A stretch of 64,000 nucleotides of DNA from Lytechinus pictus (GCF_037042905.1 NC_087261.1:12040217-12104216); one strand, 5' to 3'; shown: positions 43,350-56,930, counted from the stretch's first letter. The notes: a model not told the origin generated them from the sequence alone. Translations and numbers: made by a program.

Positions 43350-43607
43350 AGATGACGACGATAAAAAATAATTTTACAAATTCTTTCCTTTTCAACTCCA
43401 AATATTATACAAAAGCACTGATGCGGCTAATCACTTACCATGCTTATATTCATGTAAACAGTAAGATCAAGCATAGCACACTCGTTCGAGAATAAAATAT
43501 TAATTTGATTAGGCTGTAAACGTGTATTATCAAACTTTGTATTTCATTCAGTAACATTTTCAATTAGTCTATTTATACATAAATACATAAGTTTGTAGTT
43601 TTAAGTT

Positions 43608-43612
<5 letters not shown>

Positions 43613-43666
<54 letters not shown>

Positions 43667-43735
43667 AGGGTGTGTATGTAAGTGTGTGTGGGGGTGTGTG
43701 TTGGGGCGGGGTGGGGTGGGAGAGGGAGGGGGAAG
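43613..43735. repeat. Microsatellites (TA)n, (TG)n and G-rich tract
   Basis: A run of TA dinucleotides (43613-43654), then TGTG-rich and GGGGTGGGG-rich sequence. Confidence 0.9.
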
Positions 43736-43780
43736 TTTGGTGTTTAAGCATTTTTATAATAGCTGATTTCATTGTTTTCT

Positions 43781-44137
43781 TTTAAGATATATATGATTTA
43801 TGATTATATTAAGTTAGTGAAAAAAGTGAAAATATGAAATGTAAAGTATTATATGTGATTTGAAATGTAAAATTGAAATGTTATGTACCTATTTGTTCAT
43901 GAAATCAGAATAAAAACAGTATAAAAAAAAGTGTGTGTGTGTGTGTATGTGGGTTCTTGAGGGTGTGTGTTTTAAGATATATATGATTCATGATTATATT
44001 AAGTTAGTGAAAAAAGTGAAAATATGAAATGTAAAGTATTATATGTGATTTGAAATGTTAAATTGAAATGTTATGTAACTATTTGTTCATGAAATCAGAA
44101 TAAAAACAGTATTCAAAACAAAAAAAAGTGTGTGTGT
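43781..44137 (+). repeat. Tandem duplication with a polyadenylation signal in each copy
   Basis: Two copies, period 190 bp. Each contains TTAAGTTAGTGAAAAAAGTG and ends with an AATAAA hexamer (43909-43914 and 44099-44104), then an A-run and TG repeats. This could be the duplicated 3' end of the lectin transcript or an inserted retrocopy end. Confidence 0.6.
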
Positions 44138-44158
44138 GTGCATATACATAAATATATA

Positions 44159-44277
44159 CACTGTAAAAATTAAGTGCTGATTTTCTAGTACTACTTTAAA
44201 CTAGAAAATCAGCACTCGTAGTGCAATCACTAAACAAGCACTGTAAGTGCTAAATCAGCACTTCATTTATTACAGTG
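44159..44277. mobile_element. Small MITE, mariner-like, TA duplication
   Basis: Ends CACTGTAAAAAT and TACAGTG, flanked by TA (44157-44158 and 44278-44279). The interior is palindromic with AAATCAGCACTTA-like motifs. Confidence 0.7.
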
Positions 44278-44279
44278 TA

Positions 44280-46822
44280 TATATATATTTGTGTGTACAT
44301 CTACTTTGTATTTAAAAGGGTCCCAACGAAAATCAGAGTTTGTGCTGATTGGGCCACCCTTAAAAAAGGAAATGAATAAATAAATAAATAAATAAAATAA
44401 ATAAATAAATAAATAGGTTAGGTCTACTCAGGTTCGAGACCTTATAGCCCGGATGAACTCTGGTGTAAACTGTGGTCTACCATGTCTACACTCATGCATT
44501 AGATATGAATAGCTAATTTTGACGGGAGAAATTATTAATTTCTTTTCGCGCAAGTTTGGCACTCATTAGGATAGTGCACAGTAAATGGGGGAAAACGGTT
44601 ATCGTAAAACATACCTTTTTGTAAAAAACGCCTCATTCATGCAGTACATGAATATTCATTAATAGCAAGAAGATTATACCTGTAGATGTGTTTTGGTAAA
44701 TTTGAATGTGTGTGTGTTTAATATTGTTTTAGCTTAGGATGTTGTAAAATAGTTCATGTTTGACTTCTTTGTTGAAGCAAAAGAGCAACAATAAACAATT
44801 ACTCAAGTGAAAATTCTGTGGTTTTTTTGCCTACGTTATTGCAAAACATTCGCGCTGTTTTATTTATTGGGAGGCACCGATCGAATCTATACATATAATT
44901 TATGCTAACTTGTAAATTGAACTGTATAAAAGATTAAACCAATCTGGTTTACTAAATGCTATACCAAATGATGCTTCTGGTTTTGATTATGCACTGCGCT
45001 TAAAATGTTCACATTTTATCATTTTAAAATGATTTTCCTTGAAATTAATCAATACTTTATGTTTATTATGTTTATTGATAGTTCGTTTACTGAATTTACT
45101 GTTTCATGGATTTAATTACTATATACTTATTGTAAGTAACTCGCATATTTTTCTAACATTCACAGAGCAACGTTGAATCATGTGTACATTTTATCCAGTT
45201 AAGTTTAATGCTGTTCATTTTCCTTTTTGCTTTTCAATATTCATATTCCTTGAATATCACTTTTCCTCACAATAGTCACAAATAATGTCTTGTTATAAAA
45301 GGCCTTGTATAGTTGCGCGTGAGTTTCGGGTAATTTTTATGGGCAGCCGTGAGGTCCAAAGTTAAACGACCAGGTTAGTGGTGCGTAAGCTAGCTAATAG
45401 CTTTAGCCGGTCAATTGTTTTCCTAGTCTTTCAAAAAACAAAGCTACCAAGAAATTATACAAGTGAATACCAAATATGCAATTTACCAAAATGTGCGGTA
45501 ACATTACCGCGGATAAAGCATGTTAATCTCATCCCAACTTTTGCAAACCCGTTGCATTGCGCATGGCTTTAAGAAGACAGCGTTATAGGAAAGACACACA
45601 TGTATACCAGGGCCCGTATTCTATAAACGAAATAAGCATGCTTAAGTAAAAAATCTAATCATTTTGTCTTATTTTCTGTCTAAGCCAAAATTCTTAGCCA
45701 AAACGCGTATTCCATAAAGAATTGGCTAATAATTTTGCGCGACCGAGACAGATATACTGATATAGGATGAATGGCTATAAGCAACTTTTCATAAAACTGC
45801 AGAGTCTGTATTCCATAAATACAACATGGCTAAGATTTTTGCCCTAACTTCAAGACAGTTTTCTTTATCCTGAAACGTGAATTAAGCGTGAGTCTCCTAT
45901 TTCTGCTATTAGCGTAACTTTCTCTCCTTCTATGCCTTCAGTGAAATTTGCCTTAGCTTTTTTCTCAGCCTCCATCTTGATACGCGATTTTTGCTTTAAC
46001 ACATAAAACGCATAGACTTTTTTACCGCGGAGCAGCTGTTACGTTCGCGACAAAGTTGCGTGACGTTGCAATTTTCTCATGACGTCATATAATTTGAGAC
46101 TCTGGCTTAGCCATATCGTCTCCCTTTGCTCGTTAAATTAATGAATTAAATAATAGAGGAGAACATGCTAAAAAATTAAAGAGGAAAAGAAAGAATAAAG
46201 ACTAAGTACTATCAAGTAGTCAGACAAAGATCGTGTACTGTTACTTTGTATTACCCCTATTATTCAATTGAGACAAAATTGGTCGTCCCTCGCCCCCGAC
46301 CAAGAAATCATGACGCCGCCTTTTGCATACTCACACACGTACAATTTGAAATTTCGCATGTAAAACTACTACCAACCATTTTGAAAGTTGTGAATTTCTT
46401 TGGGGAGAAATTTGAAACAAAGAATATTGTGCTGTCCTAAAAATTCCTACATTTTATTATAAAAAAAACCCTTTAACTCTGTAGTGAGTATCTGATCTTA
46501 CTCTGATTCAAATAATCCTTTTCAATATTACAATTTCTTATCTTTTATGAAGTTCTATCACTTGTTAAGTTTCTTAGTGGCTTTGTACTTTGAAAGAAAC
46601 TTAGGCTATGCACCTAATCATTTGTCATTCCAATATTTTTTGGGTCTTGTACGAAAAATTTGAATGAATATTCATAAAGACATGCCCAGAACGCTTTCAC
46701 CGGAATAATGCATATCTTTAAAATGCCATAACTTTGTTATTCCTTGTCAGATTTGATCAAATTGTCAGTGTTTTGTTTGTCTGATTTTTCTTAATGTGTT
46801 CAAATAATACCAGAGGTTACCG
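44280..46822. other. Intergenic, little recognised
   Basis: A run of AAATAAAT repeats (44370-44415). A block from about 45607 starting GGGCCCGTATTCTATAAACG has internal repeats of GTATTCCATAAA (45703, 45809) and may be one end of a DNA element whose other end was not found. About 46660-46810 is a degraded relative of the 31473 MITE (contains GCCATAACTTTGTTATTCCT). Confidence 0.4.
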
Positions 46823-46970
46823 GGTGGGCGTGTTTCATAAGCTGAGCGGCTTACGACTGGTGAACTATTTTTACGCGCAAAATAATCACCATTAAACATT
46901 TTTAATGGTGAATAACATTTACCTCAAGAAAGGATCACCTGTCATTCAACTGTTTTATGAAACGGCCACC
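46823..46970. mobile_element. MITE with GTGTTTCATAA ends
   Basis: GGTGGGCGTGTTTCATAA at the left and the reverse TTATGAAACGGCCACC at the right. It abuts the next element, sharing the base at 46970. Confidence 0.7.
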
Positions 46971-47133
46971 AGGGGCCCGTTTCATAAAGGACTTGCAACT
47001 GTTGTAACTTTGCCATTATGGCAACTACCATGGTAACAGGGCTCAGCAGCCAATCAGAATCAAGGGTTCCATGGTAAATTGTCATAGCGGCAAAGTTACA
47101 ACAGTTTCAAGTCCTTTATGAAACGGGGCCCTG
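46970..47133. mobile_element. Near-perfect hairpin MITE (CAGGGGCCCGTTTCATAAAG)
   Basis: Both arms of about 45 bp match (CAGGGGCCCGTTTCATAAAG, then GACTTGCAACTGTTGTAACT) around a roughly 70-bp loop containing ACCATGGTAACAGGG and CCATGGTAAATTG. Confidence 0.85.
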
Positions 47134-47614
47134 ATGTAGTCCCCATCTTTTTGCTCTATGCCCTCAAGGAAGTCCAAAAGGTATTTCTTTAAGACCAAGT
47201 CAAACGCATTCAGGTCAATAACTGGTTGTCCCGAATAAAAGAGAGAGAGAGAGAGATAAAAACAAACTTGCATAACCGTCAGTATCCATTAAAAAAATGG
47301 ACGTAACCTCTCATGATATGTACATTTTCCAATAATATTTCATTAATGTTTAATGCACAATACAGACAGTAAGTGATTGAATAAGTAGTTTAAGATTTTA
47401 TCATTGAAGTTCACTATCTATTGTTAATTTGATTATCTTTGTAAGTTCTAGCAAGTAAAATTGATGGAATAAATTGATGTATAATAAATTGAATCATTAT
47501 CCATGGACGACTAATTGTGTACAAAGCTACTGTATCACTAAATATCCTGCCTGAGTTTCACGTCACATGATTAAGGTCAAAGGTCATTTAGGATCAACAA
47601 ACTTTGGCCATGTT
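47134..47614. other. Intergenic, nothing recognised
   Basis: AT-rich with a short GAGAGA run at 47242-47255. No supported gene. Confidence 0.4.
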
Positions 47615-50600
47615 GTATGGGCGGCCATAAGGGCCAAAATTAACGTCATCTTAAACAAACAAAACACAGTAAAAACTTACAAAGGACATAAACAAACAAA
47701 CAAAAACTTCGTATGGTGAAAGGTCTATGTCAAACAAACAAAGGACGATCACAAACGAACAAAGGACGATTACAAACGAACAAAGGACGATCACAAACGA
47801 ACAAAGGACGATTACAAACGAACAAAGGACGATTACAAACGAACAAAGGACGATCACAGACAAACAAAGGACAATTAAAAACAAACAACCGATACTTGCA
47901 AACAAACAAAAAAATGATGATTAAAAACAAACAAAGGACGACCAAAAAGAAACGAGAAACAAGTTTGAAAAAAACGACGATTGGGCCGGGCAACAAAGAA
48001 TATACCGATTCCAAATAAAGAAAGGATGTTTCGAAACATCGAATAAGGATGATGAGAAATGAACAAAGGACGTTGAGAAAAGGACAAAGGACGATCAGAA
48101 AAGAACTGGACATATTAGGACAGTAGAGGGTGTCCTACACGATAAGCGCTAGCTGCAGATATGAGCGCTGTATTCTGTTAAGTGTTTTCGATTGTTAATG
48201 CCAATGGAGGCCATCATCACAAGCAACATTATAGAAAACGTACTGCCAGACTTATTTCAGCTTTACAAGATGGCAGAGATATAGATGACAATATAAGTCC
48301 AAAGTCTTTTTTCCAGACCCGGATAATTAAAACTGGTAGAATAAATGTCTTTGTTGTTGTTTTAACTTATACGGTGCTTATTGTGAATATATGCGCTAAA
48401 AGTAAATTGAGAATCAAGCGTAGTCTTTTCTCCAGATCCAGTTACTTAAAACTAAAAACTAAAAACCCTATAGTAATGCGTTCATATGGCACAAAAGTTA
48501 AAAGTCTTTTTTCCAGACCCGGTTGTTCAAAAAATATAATACAAGTCCAAAGTCTTTTTTCCAGACCCGGTTAATTCAAAAATTATAATATAAGTCCAAA
48601 GTATATTTTTCCAGACCCTGTTAATTCCAAACTTATAATATAAGTCGACCCGTTTATTTCAAAAAATATAATACAAGTCCAAAGTTTTTTTTCGAGACCC
48701 GGTTGTTTAAAAAATTATAACAAAAGTGCAAAGTCGTTTTTCCAGACCCGGTTAAAAATTATAATATACGATCTTATTAATGTTGAACAAAATGTAAATA
48801 TAGCATAAACTTTCCACCAGACCCAGTTTAAAAAAAATTCATTCAAAATCAAAACAACAACAACCAAGAACAGACACCGCAATCTTTTCAACATTGAATA
48901 GCATCGAAATATGGTGTAGTCTTTGTTTCAGCCCCGATATTTTAAAATAGAAAATCATAAAGAACAGTATTAACAAAGACCCAACAATCTCATTGATGTT
49001 GAATAACTTGAAAATATAGCGTAGTCTTTCTTCAAGACCCAGTTATTTAAAAACAACAAATCATGAAAAAGATATATATTAATAGTAAAACAAAGGCCCA
49101 CAATCTTATTCATGTTGAATGACATGGAAATATGGTGTAATCTTTCCACCAGACCCAGTTATTTCAAAGAAGGAAATTATAGGAAACAAAAAGAACAAAC
49201 AGACAATATTGATAAAGACCCAGATTATCCTTGATGTAGAATAACGATGTTGAATTATCTTGGGTTATAAAGCACGTTTCCTTCAAATATGAATAATTAC
49301 GCCTATCATTATTTTTTCGCTTTTTGTGGTACACGTTATCACAGGGTTTTTGTAGTTTGGAAGATGCTGGGGTCCAAGTTTTAAGATTAATTGTTTCGCG
49401 TAATTTGTATTTTTAAGAGAACTGGGTGTGGGGTAAAGACAACACTCTAAACCCAACCATTTTAACTGGGTTTAATTTTAAAGATTGATCTTAGCTTTGA
49501 TTTTTTTTCATTTTTTGTTTATCTTTTAAATAACCGGGTCTAGACAAAAGACTAACAATAATACTCATGTTATTCCACAGGAATAAGAATATGACAAATA
49601 CTAATGTTTTTAAGATTGTTTAAATTATTTTTTAAATGACTGGGTCTCGATAAAGACAACGTTCTTAACATGTGCTTTTCTACATGGTCTTAATTTGGAT
49701 GATTGTTGGTTCTAAAGGCGACCGCACACCTTACGACTGGTCTGCGACCCGATTTTGGAAAAAAAATCGCTTTTTGCTCATTTTCTGAAGATGTGAATGG
49801 AACATATCATTTTATTTGAGGTTAAAATTAATTGAAATATTAATATTATAGCCATTTTGAAAGATTACAAGCCCTTGTTTTGGAGTAAAGTCCAAATTAG
49901 TTTCAAATCGTAGCCAATCGTACGACTGCTATGACGTCATTACGACTAGATATTAAATTCGCTTTTATTCTAAGAAGAATGATAATATAGTCACAAATTT
50001 GATCATAGGTATTCGTAAGATGATTTAGAACATTACAGAGTAAGATATTCCAAGTCTCAGTATTAGCATCAAATTCCACTACATTTTATTCTAAAATCGG
50101 GTCGCAGACCAGTCGTAAGGTGTGCGGTCGCCTTTAGATTCGTTGTTGGGGTTGGGTTTTATTGCTTTTTTATTCTTGAAATAACTGTGTCTGGAGGAAA
50201 GTCTACAGTCGATCTTCATGTTATTCCACGGTAATGAGATTATTGGGTATTCGTTTTAGAATATTTGTAAAAACTATTTTTTTTTTCAAATAATAACCGA
50301 GTCTGGAGAAAGGATGTTTGCTTTACCCATGCATTATTACAATGTTTTGAAGGGATCTCAGTATTATTTTAAAAAAAAAATGGGTGTGGGGTAAAAACAT
50401 TTTTTTTTTACTGGGTGTTACTTTTGAAGATTGGTCTTAGATTTGAATTTTTTTAGATTCATTCTTTTAAATAACCGGGTCTAGAGGAAAGAGTACGTTT
50501 TAAAACCCGTGTTATTCCACAAGAAAAAGAATATGATAGGGTCTTACATTAGAAGTTTTTTTGTATTTTTTTTAATGATTAGGTCTGGAATAAAGACAAC

Positions 50601-51969
50601 GCTCTACACCTCTTTTTAAAACAGGTTCTTAGGTTGAAGGATTGTTTGGTCTTAGATTTTGATTTTTTTTAATTAATACTATAAATGTGTTATTTTGAGA
50701 AAAAAAAATAATTGGCTGAAAGGCTACGCTATATGTCCATGTTATCCACCATTAATACGATTATGGGGTCTCTATACTGTTTTGTTGTTGTTGTATTGTT
50801 ATTTATAATTTTTGAATAAAGGGTTTGGAGAAAAGACTAAGCTCGATTTTCATTTTTATTCCACTGGATTATCATTATGGTATCTTAGTTTGGACCTATA
50901 ATTTTTTAATAACCGGGTCTGGAAAAAAAAAGACTTTGGAATTAAATTATAATTTTTGAAACAACCGGATCTGGAAAAAAAGACTTTGGACTTATATTAT
51001 AACTTTTGAAACAACCGGGTCTGGAAAAATAACTTTGGACTTATATTATAATTTTTGAAACAACCGGGTCTGAAAAAAGACTTTGGACTTATATTATAAT
51101 CTTTGAATTAACTGGGTCTGGAAAAAAGACTTTGCACTTTTGTGCTATATGAATAAGGTTTTAGTTTTTAGTTATAAGAAGCCGGGTCTGGAGAAAAGAC
51201 TACCTTTGATTCTCAATTTACTCTTAGGGCATATATTCACAATAAGCACCGCATAAGTTAAAACAACAACAAAGACATATATTCCACCAGTTTTAATTAA
51301 CTGGGTCTGGAGAAAAGACTAAGCTCGATTCTCATTTTTATTCCACTGGATTGGCTTCATTGGCATTAACAATCGAAAACACTTAACAGAAATACAGCGC
51401 TCATATCTGCAGCTAGCGCTATATAAGCTGTATGGTGTCGAGTAGGACACCCTCTACTGTCCTATTATGTCCAGTTCTTTTCTGATCGTCCTTCGTCCTT
51501 TTCTAAACGTCCTTTGTTCATTTCTCATCATCCTTATACGATTTTCGAAACATCCTTTCTTTATTTGGAATCAGTATTGATAAATTCTTTGTGATTGTGC
51601 TTTGATTGCCCGGCCCAATCGTCCTTTGTTTTAACTTGTTTCTCGTTTGTTTTTGGTCGTCCTTTGTTTGTTTTTAATCATCCTTTGTTTGTTTGTTTGT
51701 TTGTTTGCAAGTATCCTTTGTTTGTTTTTAATTGTCCTTTGTTTATCTGTGATCGTCCTTTGTTCGTTTGTAATCGTCCTTTATTCGTTTGTGATCGTCC
51801 TTTGTTCGTTTGTAATCGTCCTTTGTTCGTTTGTGATCGTCCTTTGTTTGTTTGACATAGACCTTTCACCGTACGAAGTTTTGTTTGTTTGTTTATGTCC
51901 TTTGTCTGTTTTTACTGTGTTTTGCTTGTTTAAGATGACGTTAATTTTGGCCCTTATGGCCGCCCATAC
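47615..51969. mobile_element. Large TU-like fold-back element, 4.35 kb
   Basis: The ends are GTATGGGCGGCCATAAGGGC and its reverse. The outer arms (47660-47940 and 51650-51930) are tandem 18-bp units such as AACAAAGGACGATCACAA in opposite orientation. A unique block with AGCGCTAGCTGCAGATATGA lies in both arms (about 48150 and 51415). The inner arms (48300-49210 and 50160-51340) repeat a ~50-bp unit around CTTTTTTCCAGACCCGGTTA or its reverse. The centre, 49212-50150, holds an inserted MITE. A clear target duplication was not seen. No transposase is present. The 18-bp unit keeps frame by chance and yields a repetitive false ORF. Confidence 0.85.
49713..50136. mobile_element. MITE copy 2 (AAAGGCGACCGCACACCTTA ends)
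   Basis: Inverted relative to 42930-43349, with matching interior (GTCGTAATGACGTCATAGCA or its reverse). It sits near the centre of the fold-back element. Confidence 0.85.
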
Positions 51970-52333
51970 CCACGGCCCACCACCGCATGCAAACTACAGC
52001 CACTGTTCAGTGGCTACGTATACCCTTCATCATGTTCATGTACAGAGCTAGCTAGAGAGCAGTCGTACAAATTATATATACGAACATGTTTTACAGTGGC
52101 GTCATACACAAGGAGGTGAAAAACCTAGAATTCGGGCAATAGCCAAAATTAATTTAGTGAGCGGTAATAATAATTATAAGACAAGAAAATAATACAAAAC
52201 GAAGGAGAATCTACATCATCTAGAAGTCCAGTTGTTTCCACTCATAATTGTTTCAAAATGATTCTAAACGATGAATTAAAATATACTAGTTCTAGCTACT
52301 ACTCCTACTACCACCGATACTACTACAACAACA

Positions 52334-52382
<49 letters not shown>

Positions 52383-53362
52383 TATACTACTCACTAATAA
52401 TAATAATGTAATATTGATACTAGTGATGATGATAAGAAGAAGAAAAAGATGAAGAAGAAGACCGAATGAGAAGAACAAAAAATATAATACTTAAATGATT
52501 AATAATACTATAACTACTACTACTACTACTACTACTACTACCACTACTACTACTACTGCTACTACTACTACTACTGTTCATAACAATGACGCTATCAATA
52601 ATAATAATGATAATAATAGTAATAATAGTTACAATAATAATAGTAATGAAAATAATATTGATAACAAACTATGCAAATTATGATTAACAATCTTATAAAA
52701 GTTTCAAAATGATATGCTAATGATATAGTATACTACTACTACTACTAATCATCATGATAAAAATATGATAATAATAAAAATAGCAATAACAATAATAAAT
52801 GTAAATATAACTACATTAACTACTACATGGCTATGACGACTACTACTACGACGACGACGGCGACCAACAACGGTGACGGAATGTCATCCTCTTCTTCCAT
52901 GACATTCGTGTTGAACCTGTATAGTTTTTTGTTTTGAAACAATTTTTTTAATTTCAATATATTCATAATCAAACATATCATACATGTATTACAAAACATT
53001 ACAAGACGAAATAAATATTGCAAATAATTATTGAAGGTAACATTATTTTGATCACACTTACTGAAAATTACATAACATAAGACTAATATGACAAAACATT
53101 GTTTAATACATGTACATACTTGGAAAAGAAAAAAAGTAATAATAAAAATGAAATATACGCATCCATTCGTTACTCTAAATCAACCTGTTCCCATTTCTGG
53201 AGATGAATTGCCAAGGTATTCCTCTCTTGTGCAATCCTATATTCCTCTACCTTATATTTTCTACAATGTTTTATTATGATTCCAACAGCTGGCAAAACAG
53301 CTTCCTGCCTTGCAGAATAAATATCTTTTTTTTAACTATTAAAATTACTGTATTTAAACATT
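51970..53362. repeat. Trinucleotide microsatellites and AT-rich sequence
   Basis: Long ACT/CTA runs at about 52328-52390 and 52513-52577, a shorter one at 52730-52746, AAT-type runs between, and CGACGACGG at 52847-52860. Open frames here (runs of Tyr or Thr) are repeat artefacts. Confidence 0.85.
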
Positions 53363-55871
53363 TTATCCTATTTGAACTTGAGTCCCTAACAAAGTGTATT
53401 CCATGGAGAGATTCTCCAATTCTTTTAACCTTAATTTATGTCCAATATTTTTCCAAAGTGCTTGAACATTCGGGCAACTTTTAAATAAGTGATCAAGAGT
53501 TTCAACTTCTTGGTAACAAAACGAACATTTGTTAGATGAAATATAACCTATTGTATGAAGTTTATCATTTGTGTAAATAACCCCGTGCAGCTGTTTAAAC
53601 TGAAATTTCCTAAATTTACAATGCACTGTAGAAAAACGCGGTCTCATGAAAATATGCCGAATTTGATTTACGTTTAAACTTGAAAAAATACGATTGATTT
53701 ATGCATGTCATCCGTCTTTTTTAAACCGTTAATAATATATATATATATATTTGTTTTGAACTAATCTTGTCTAGAGATACATTTTTCCCAATAGTACTGT
53801 TGTAAAGAGATATGGTCGTCATGGGACTGATTACTTTGTAATGGATTAATCCTGAATGAACGTTACCATCCAATTGGCAGAGCATCATAATACCATGATA
53901 TTTTTAAAATATCATTAGAGTCCAAACCGCAGTTTGAAAAGTAAGATACTGGCCTTAAGTGGCCGTTTCCATCAATCAAATAAATAAGTTTAAATATGTT
54001 ATGAGTATAGAGTTTTATATCAAATACCATTTTGCTATCAATAAATACATGTTTGTTATTAAATTTTATAGTGTTTGAAACACAATCCTTCTCCTTTGTC
54101 CTACATTCTTCCATTCATTGCCAAACTCTTAACATTTCAAGATAGAATGTTGGTAACTTTGCTCTGATCTTGGCGGTATTATAATTACATTGAAAAATGA
54201 TCACCACCAATTGATTTACATAAACTATTGAACAGCGTTTTCCATTTCATCTGATTGTTACAATATGTTAATCTTTTCATCCACATTACACGTTGTACTT
54301 AAATAAAAATTTGTTACTCGTAAACCTCCATTTTCATAGTTTTGATACATTGTGCTTCTTTTTTTATTTTATCTTGTCCATTCCAAATGAATTAGAATGT
54401 GATTCTTTCTATTTCCACATAAACCCACTTCGGGGCCACAATCAAAGATGAGACATAAATCAGTTTTGAAAGTGCATACGTTTTTAGAAGATGAATTTTC
54501 CCTAATATGGTCAAATCTCTTTGCTTCCACAAACTCAATAGCTATTTTATTTTGCTTAATATTTCTTTGTAGTTCATTTCTTCTTTGACCTTCACATCCA
54601 TGGTAAAATATATTCCCAAAATCTTCACTTCTTTAACCATACTCCATCCTTTTGGGACAGAGTCCTGGTTTGTACTGGTTAATTCCTAATCTCATTACAT
54701 TTCTTTTATCCTTGTTTAATATGAGACCACTTAATTTACCAAAAACATCAAAAAGTAATTCAAGTCTTTCTAAGGACCGTTCATCTCGTACAAAAATCGA
54801 CACATCATCAGCATACAGCACTTGTTTAACTTCATTCTGAGCCAATAAAATACCCCTAACCCCTGTATAATTTGTTATAACATTTGCAAGTAATTCAATA
54901 TATAAAATAAAAATGTAAGGCGAGATGGGATCTCCCTGTCTTACTTCCCTCTGTTTATCAAAATAACCAGTTGTGAAGCCACCATTCATAACACAACTAC
55001 ATGCTCCACTATACAAAGTTTTGATCCACTGTCTAAAAGATACACCAAATCCAAACATTTCTAATACATTTCGTATAAACTCATGCGATACAGAGTCAAA
55101 TGCTTTTTCAAAATCCACCGCTAATAAAGATCTTTTTATATTGTTATTCAAAGCCTGAAACAAAATATCATCAATATAAAGACGAACTGCTTCGCCTATA
55201 TTTCGATTATTAATGTATCCATAAACCTGGTCAACCTGTATAATTTCGGGGAGAATCTCTTTAATTCTTTTGGCAAGAACTATAGTTTTTTAATTACCTA
55301 CTTTTTCAATTAGAGTGATTTCTCCATTTCTGTGATGCAGACAACTCACCTTTTTCAAAAGTTTTATTTAAACAATCAACCAATAGGTCATCAATTACAC
55401 ACCAAAACGTGGAGTAGAATTCTGTTTGGGGATTCATTAAGTTGCATGCTTTTCAAAGCCTCAAAACATTCACTTTTGCTTAATTTACCTTCACATCTAT
55501 TTTTTATTGTCTTCTGATAATTAAGTAATACCTTGGATGAAAGGGATTTTTTCAGTAAATTTTCAACATCATTGCAAACTCTTACAAGAATATAAGGAAC
55601 TGTAGAATAATTTGATGATTCTTAGAATTTCATCTTTGTCGCTATGTATCTGATTATCTTCACCTATTAATTTATGAATCTCAGATTTACGTTTGTTTGA
55701 TAACACAAGTTGTTCAAAAATGCAAAATTCTTTCCCCCTTTTTCACTCCAGGCCCCGCGTGACCTTACTTTGAGACCATCAAGGCCAAAGTCAGATAACT
55801 TCTTAAGGAGTTCTCTTTTTTCCTCCAAATTCTTCCGCAAAACATCAGTTATTCACAGCAATTTGCTGTTC
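53363..55871 (-). pseudogene. LINE ORF2, reverse transcriptase and C-terminal part (decayed)
   Basis: Minus strand. The RT palm includes LLAVDFEKAFDSVSHEFI, VRQGDPISPYIFILYIELLA and the catalytic YADD, an L1/Tx1-clade style. Downstream (53863-54114) is a segment like the post-RT region. At 53363-53647 a CSFC-x-EVETLDHLFKSCPN Cys/His knuckle with a following LWKNI is typical of the C-terminus of this clade. Frames are broken between these blocks. The upstream part continues at 61517 after the inserted element: ELLKKLSDFGLDGLKVRSRG is encoded near 55740-55815. Confidence 0.85.
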
Positions 55872-56782
55872 TAATGGGGTGTTGCAAGAAACTTGCGATT
55901 GAACGCAAATCGAACGCAACTCCCAAAATTGAGCGTAAGTCCTCCGATTAAACGCAAATCTGCAATTGAACGCAAGTTACGTTCAATCCTGTTGCAAGAA
56001 GAAGTTGCGTTTGATCAATTAAACGTAGATCAAGCGCAAGCTTTGCAATTGATTGCAAATCGAACGTAACTTATGTAAGATTTTGGAGGATGCGCAAAAT
56101 TTGCGTTCGATTTACGTTCAATTGATTGTCCATAGGCTTGTGTACTAAAAATTCTGCAAATTTTTTTTTTTTGTATTTTGTTTTGAAAACTTGTGTAAAT
56201 TATGCCATTTTCAATTTTCCATGGGTTTTTTTTCAAGAAAAACTTGAAATAATGTTATTTTCAATCTTTATAGGCCTCTTCAGCAATCATGCCATTATTT
56301 TCACACAATTTCAGTACATTCTCTCCTAATATCATTTTAAAGTGTGTCAATCACCAAAAATATTCTGCTCTTGTTATCAGAGGTCATGGAATATTCAAAT
56401 TGTGATTTCTGAAATAATTTGTATGAAGAAATGTTGAAAAAATAATAACTCTCCATAGGCACAAAAGCCACTCTTTATTAAAACACTTCATGCACTGGCA
56501 AATGCTTATCAATATTTCTGAGCGTTTGCAGTAAATACAACTCAGAATATGTTTTGCAAGAGCACTAAATTGCTTAAATGCTTTCATTCATACATATCAT
56601 AATGAATAACATGCCCAATTAAGTTTTTTTAGTTTGATTTTCAAATAAAACATGCATTTCAGGAGATTGCTACACTTCAAAATCTGAAGCTCTCTTGTTT
56701 CTCTCTCTTTAATCATGAGATTGCATCGTAGATATATATCACACTTGCATACAGGGATGAGGTCGAGGCTGATTCTTCCGAG

Positions 56783-56930
56783 TCATGAGGCAGCTTGAGA
56801 GAACTTCCCATAGATTCTGTACAGTGACTCGGACCAAGGCCAGCAAAATATTGCCTCGAGGTCAGCATTGACTACATCCCTGCTTGGACTTGAAAAGATC
56901 CATTGATCTGTGCACAAAAAAGAACACTGC
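56783..56930 (-). pseudogene. Possible Harbinger transposase relic
   Basis: The minus-strand frame reads DVVNADLEAIFCWPWSES, then LYRIYGKFSQ. This resembles the family segment around the second catalytic Asp, where WPGS is followed by HD-S-R-I; here the Gly and the His-Asp are changed, so it would be inactive. It is short and low-complexity-free, but the match is by eye only. Confidence 0.35.

Noticed and set aside
47713-48018. 101-aa open frame with QTNKGR repeats, and mirror frames at 51595-52051
   Set aside because: The repeat unit is 18 bp, so it stays in frame by arithmetic. The same DNA is a fold-back transposon arm and is open on several frames of both strands.
52258-52683. Frames with Tyr or Thr runs
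   Set aside because: Trinucleotide microsatellite translated.
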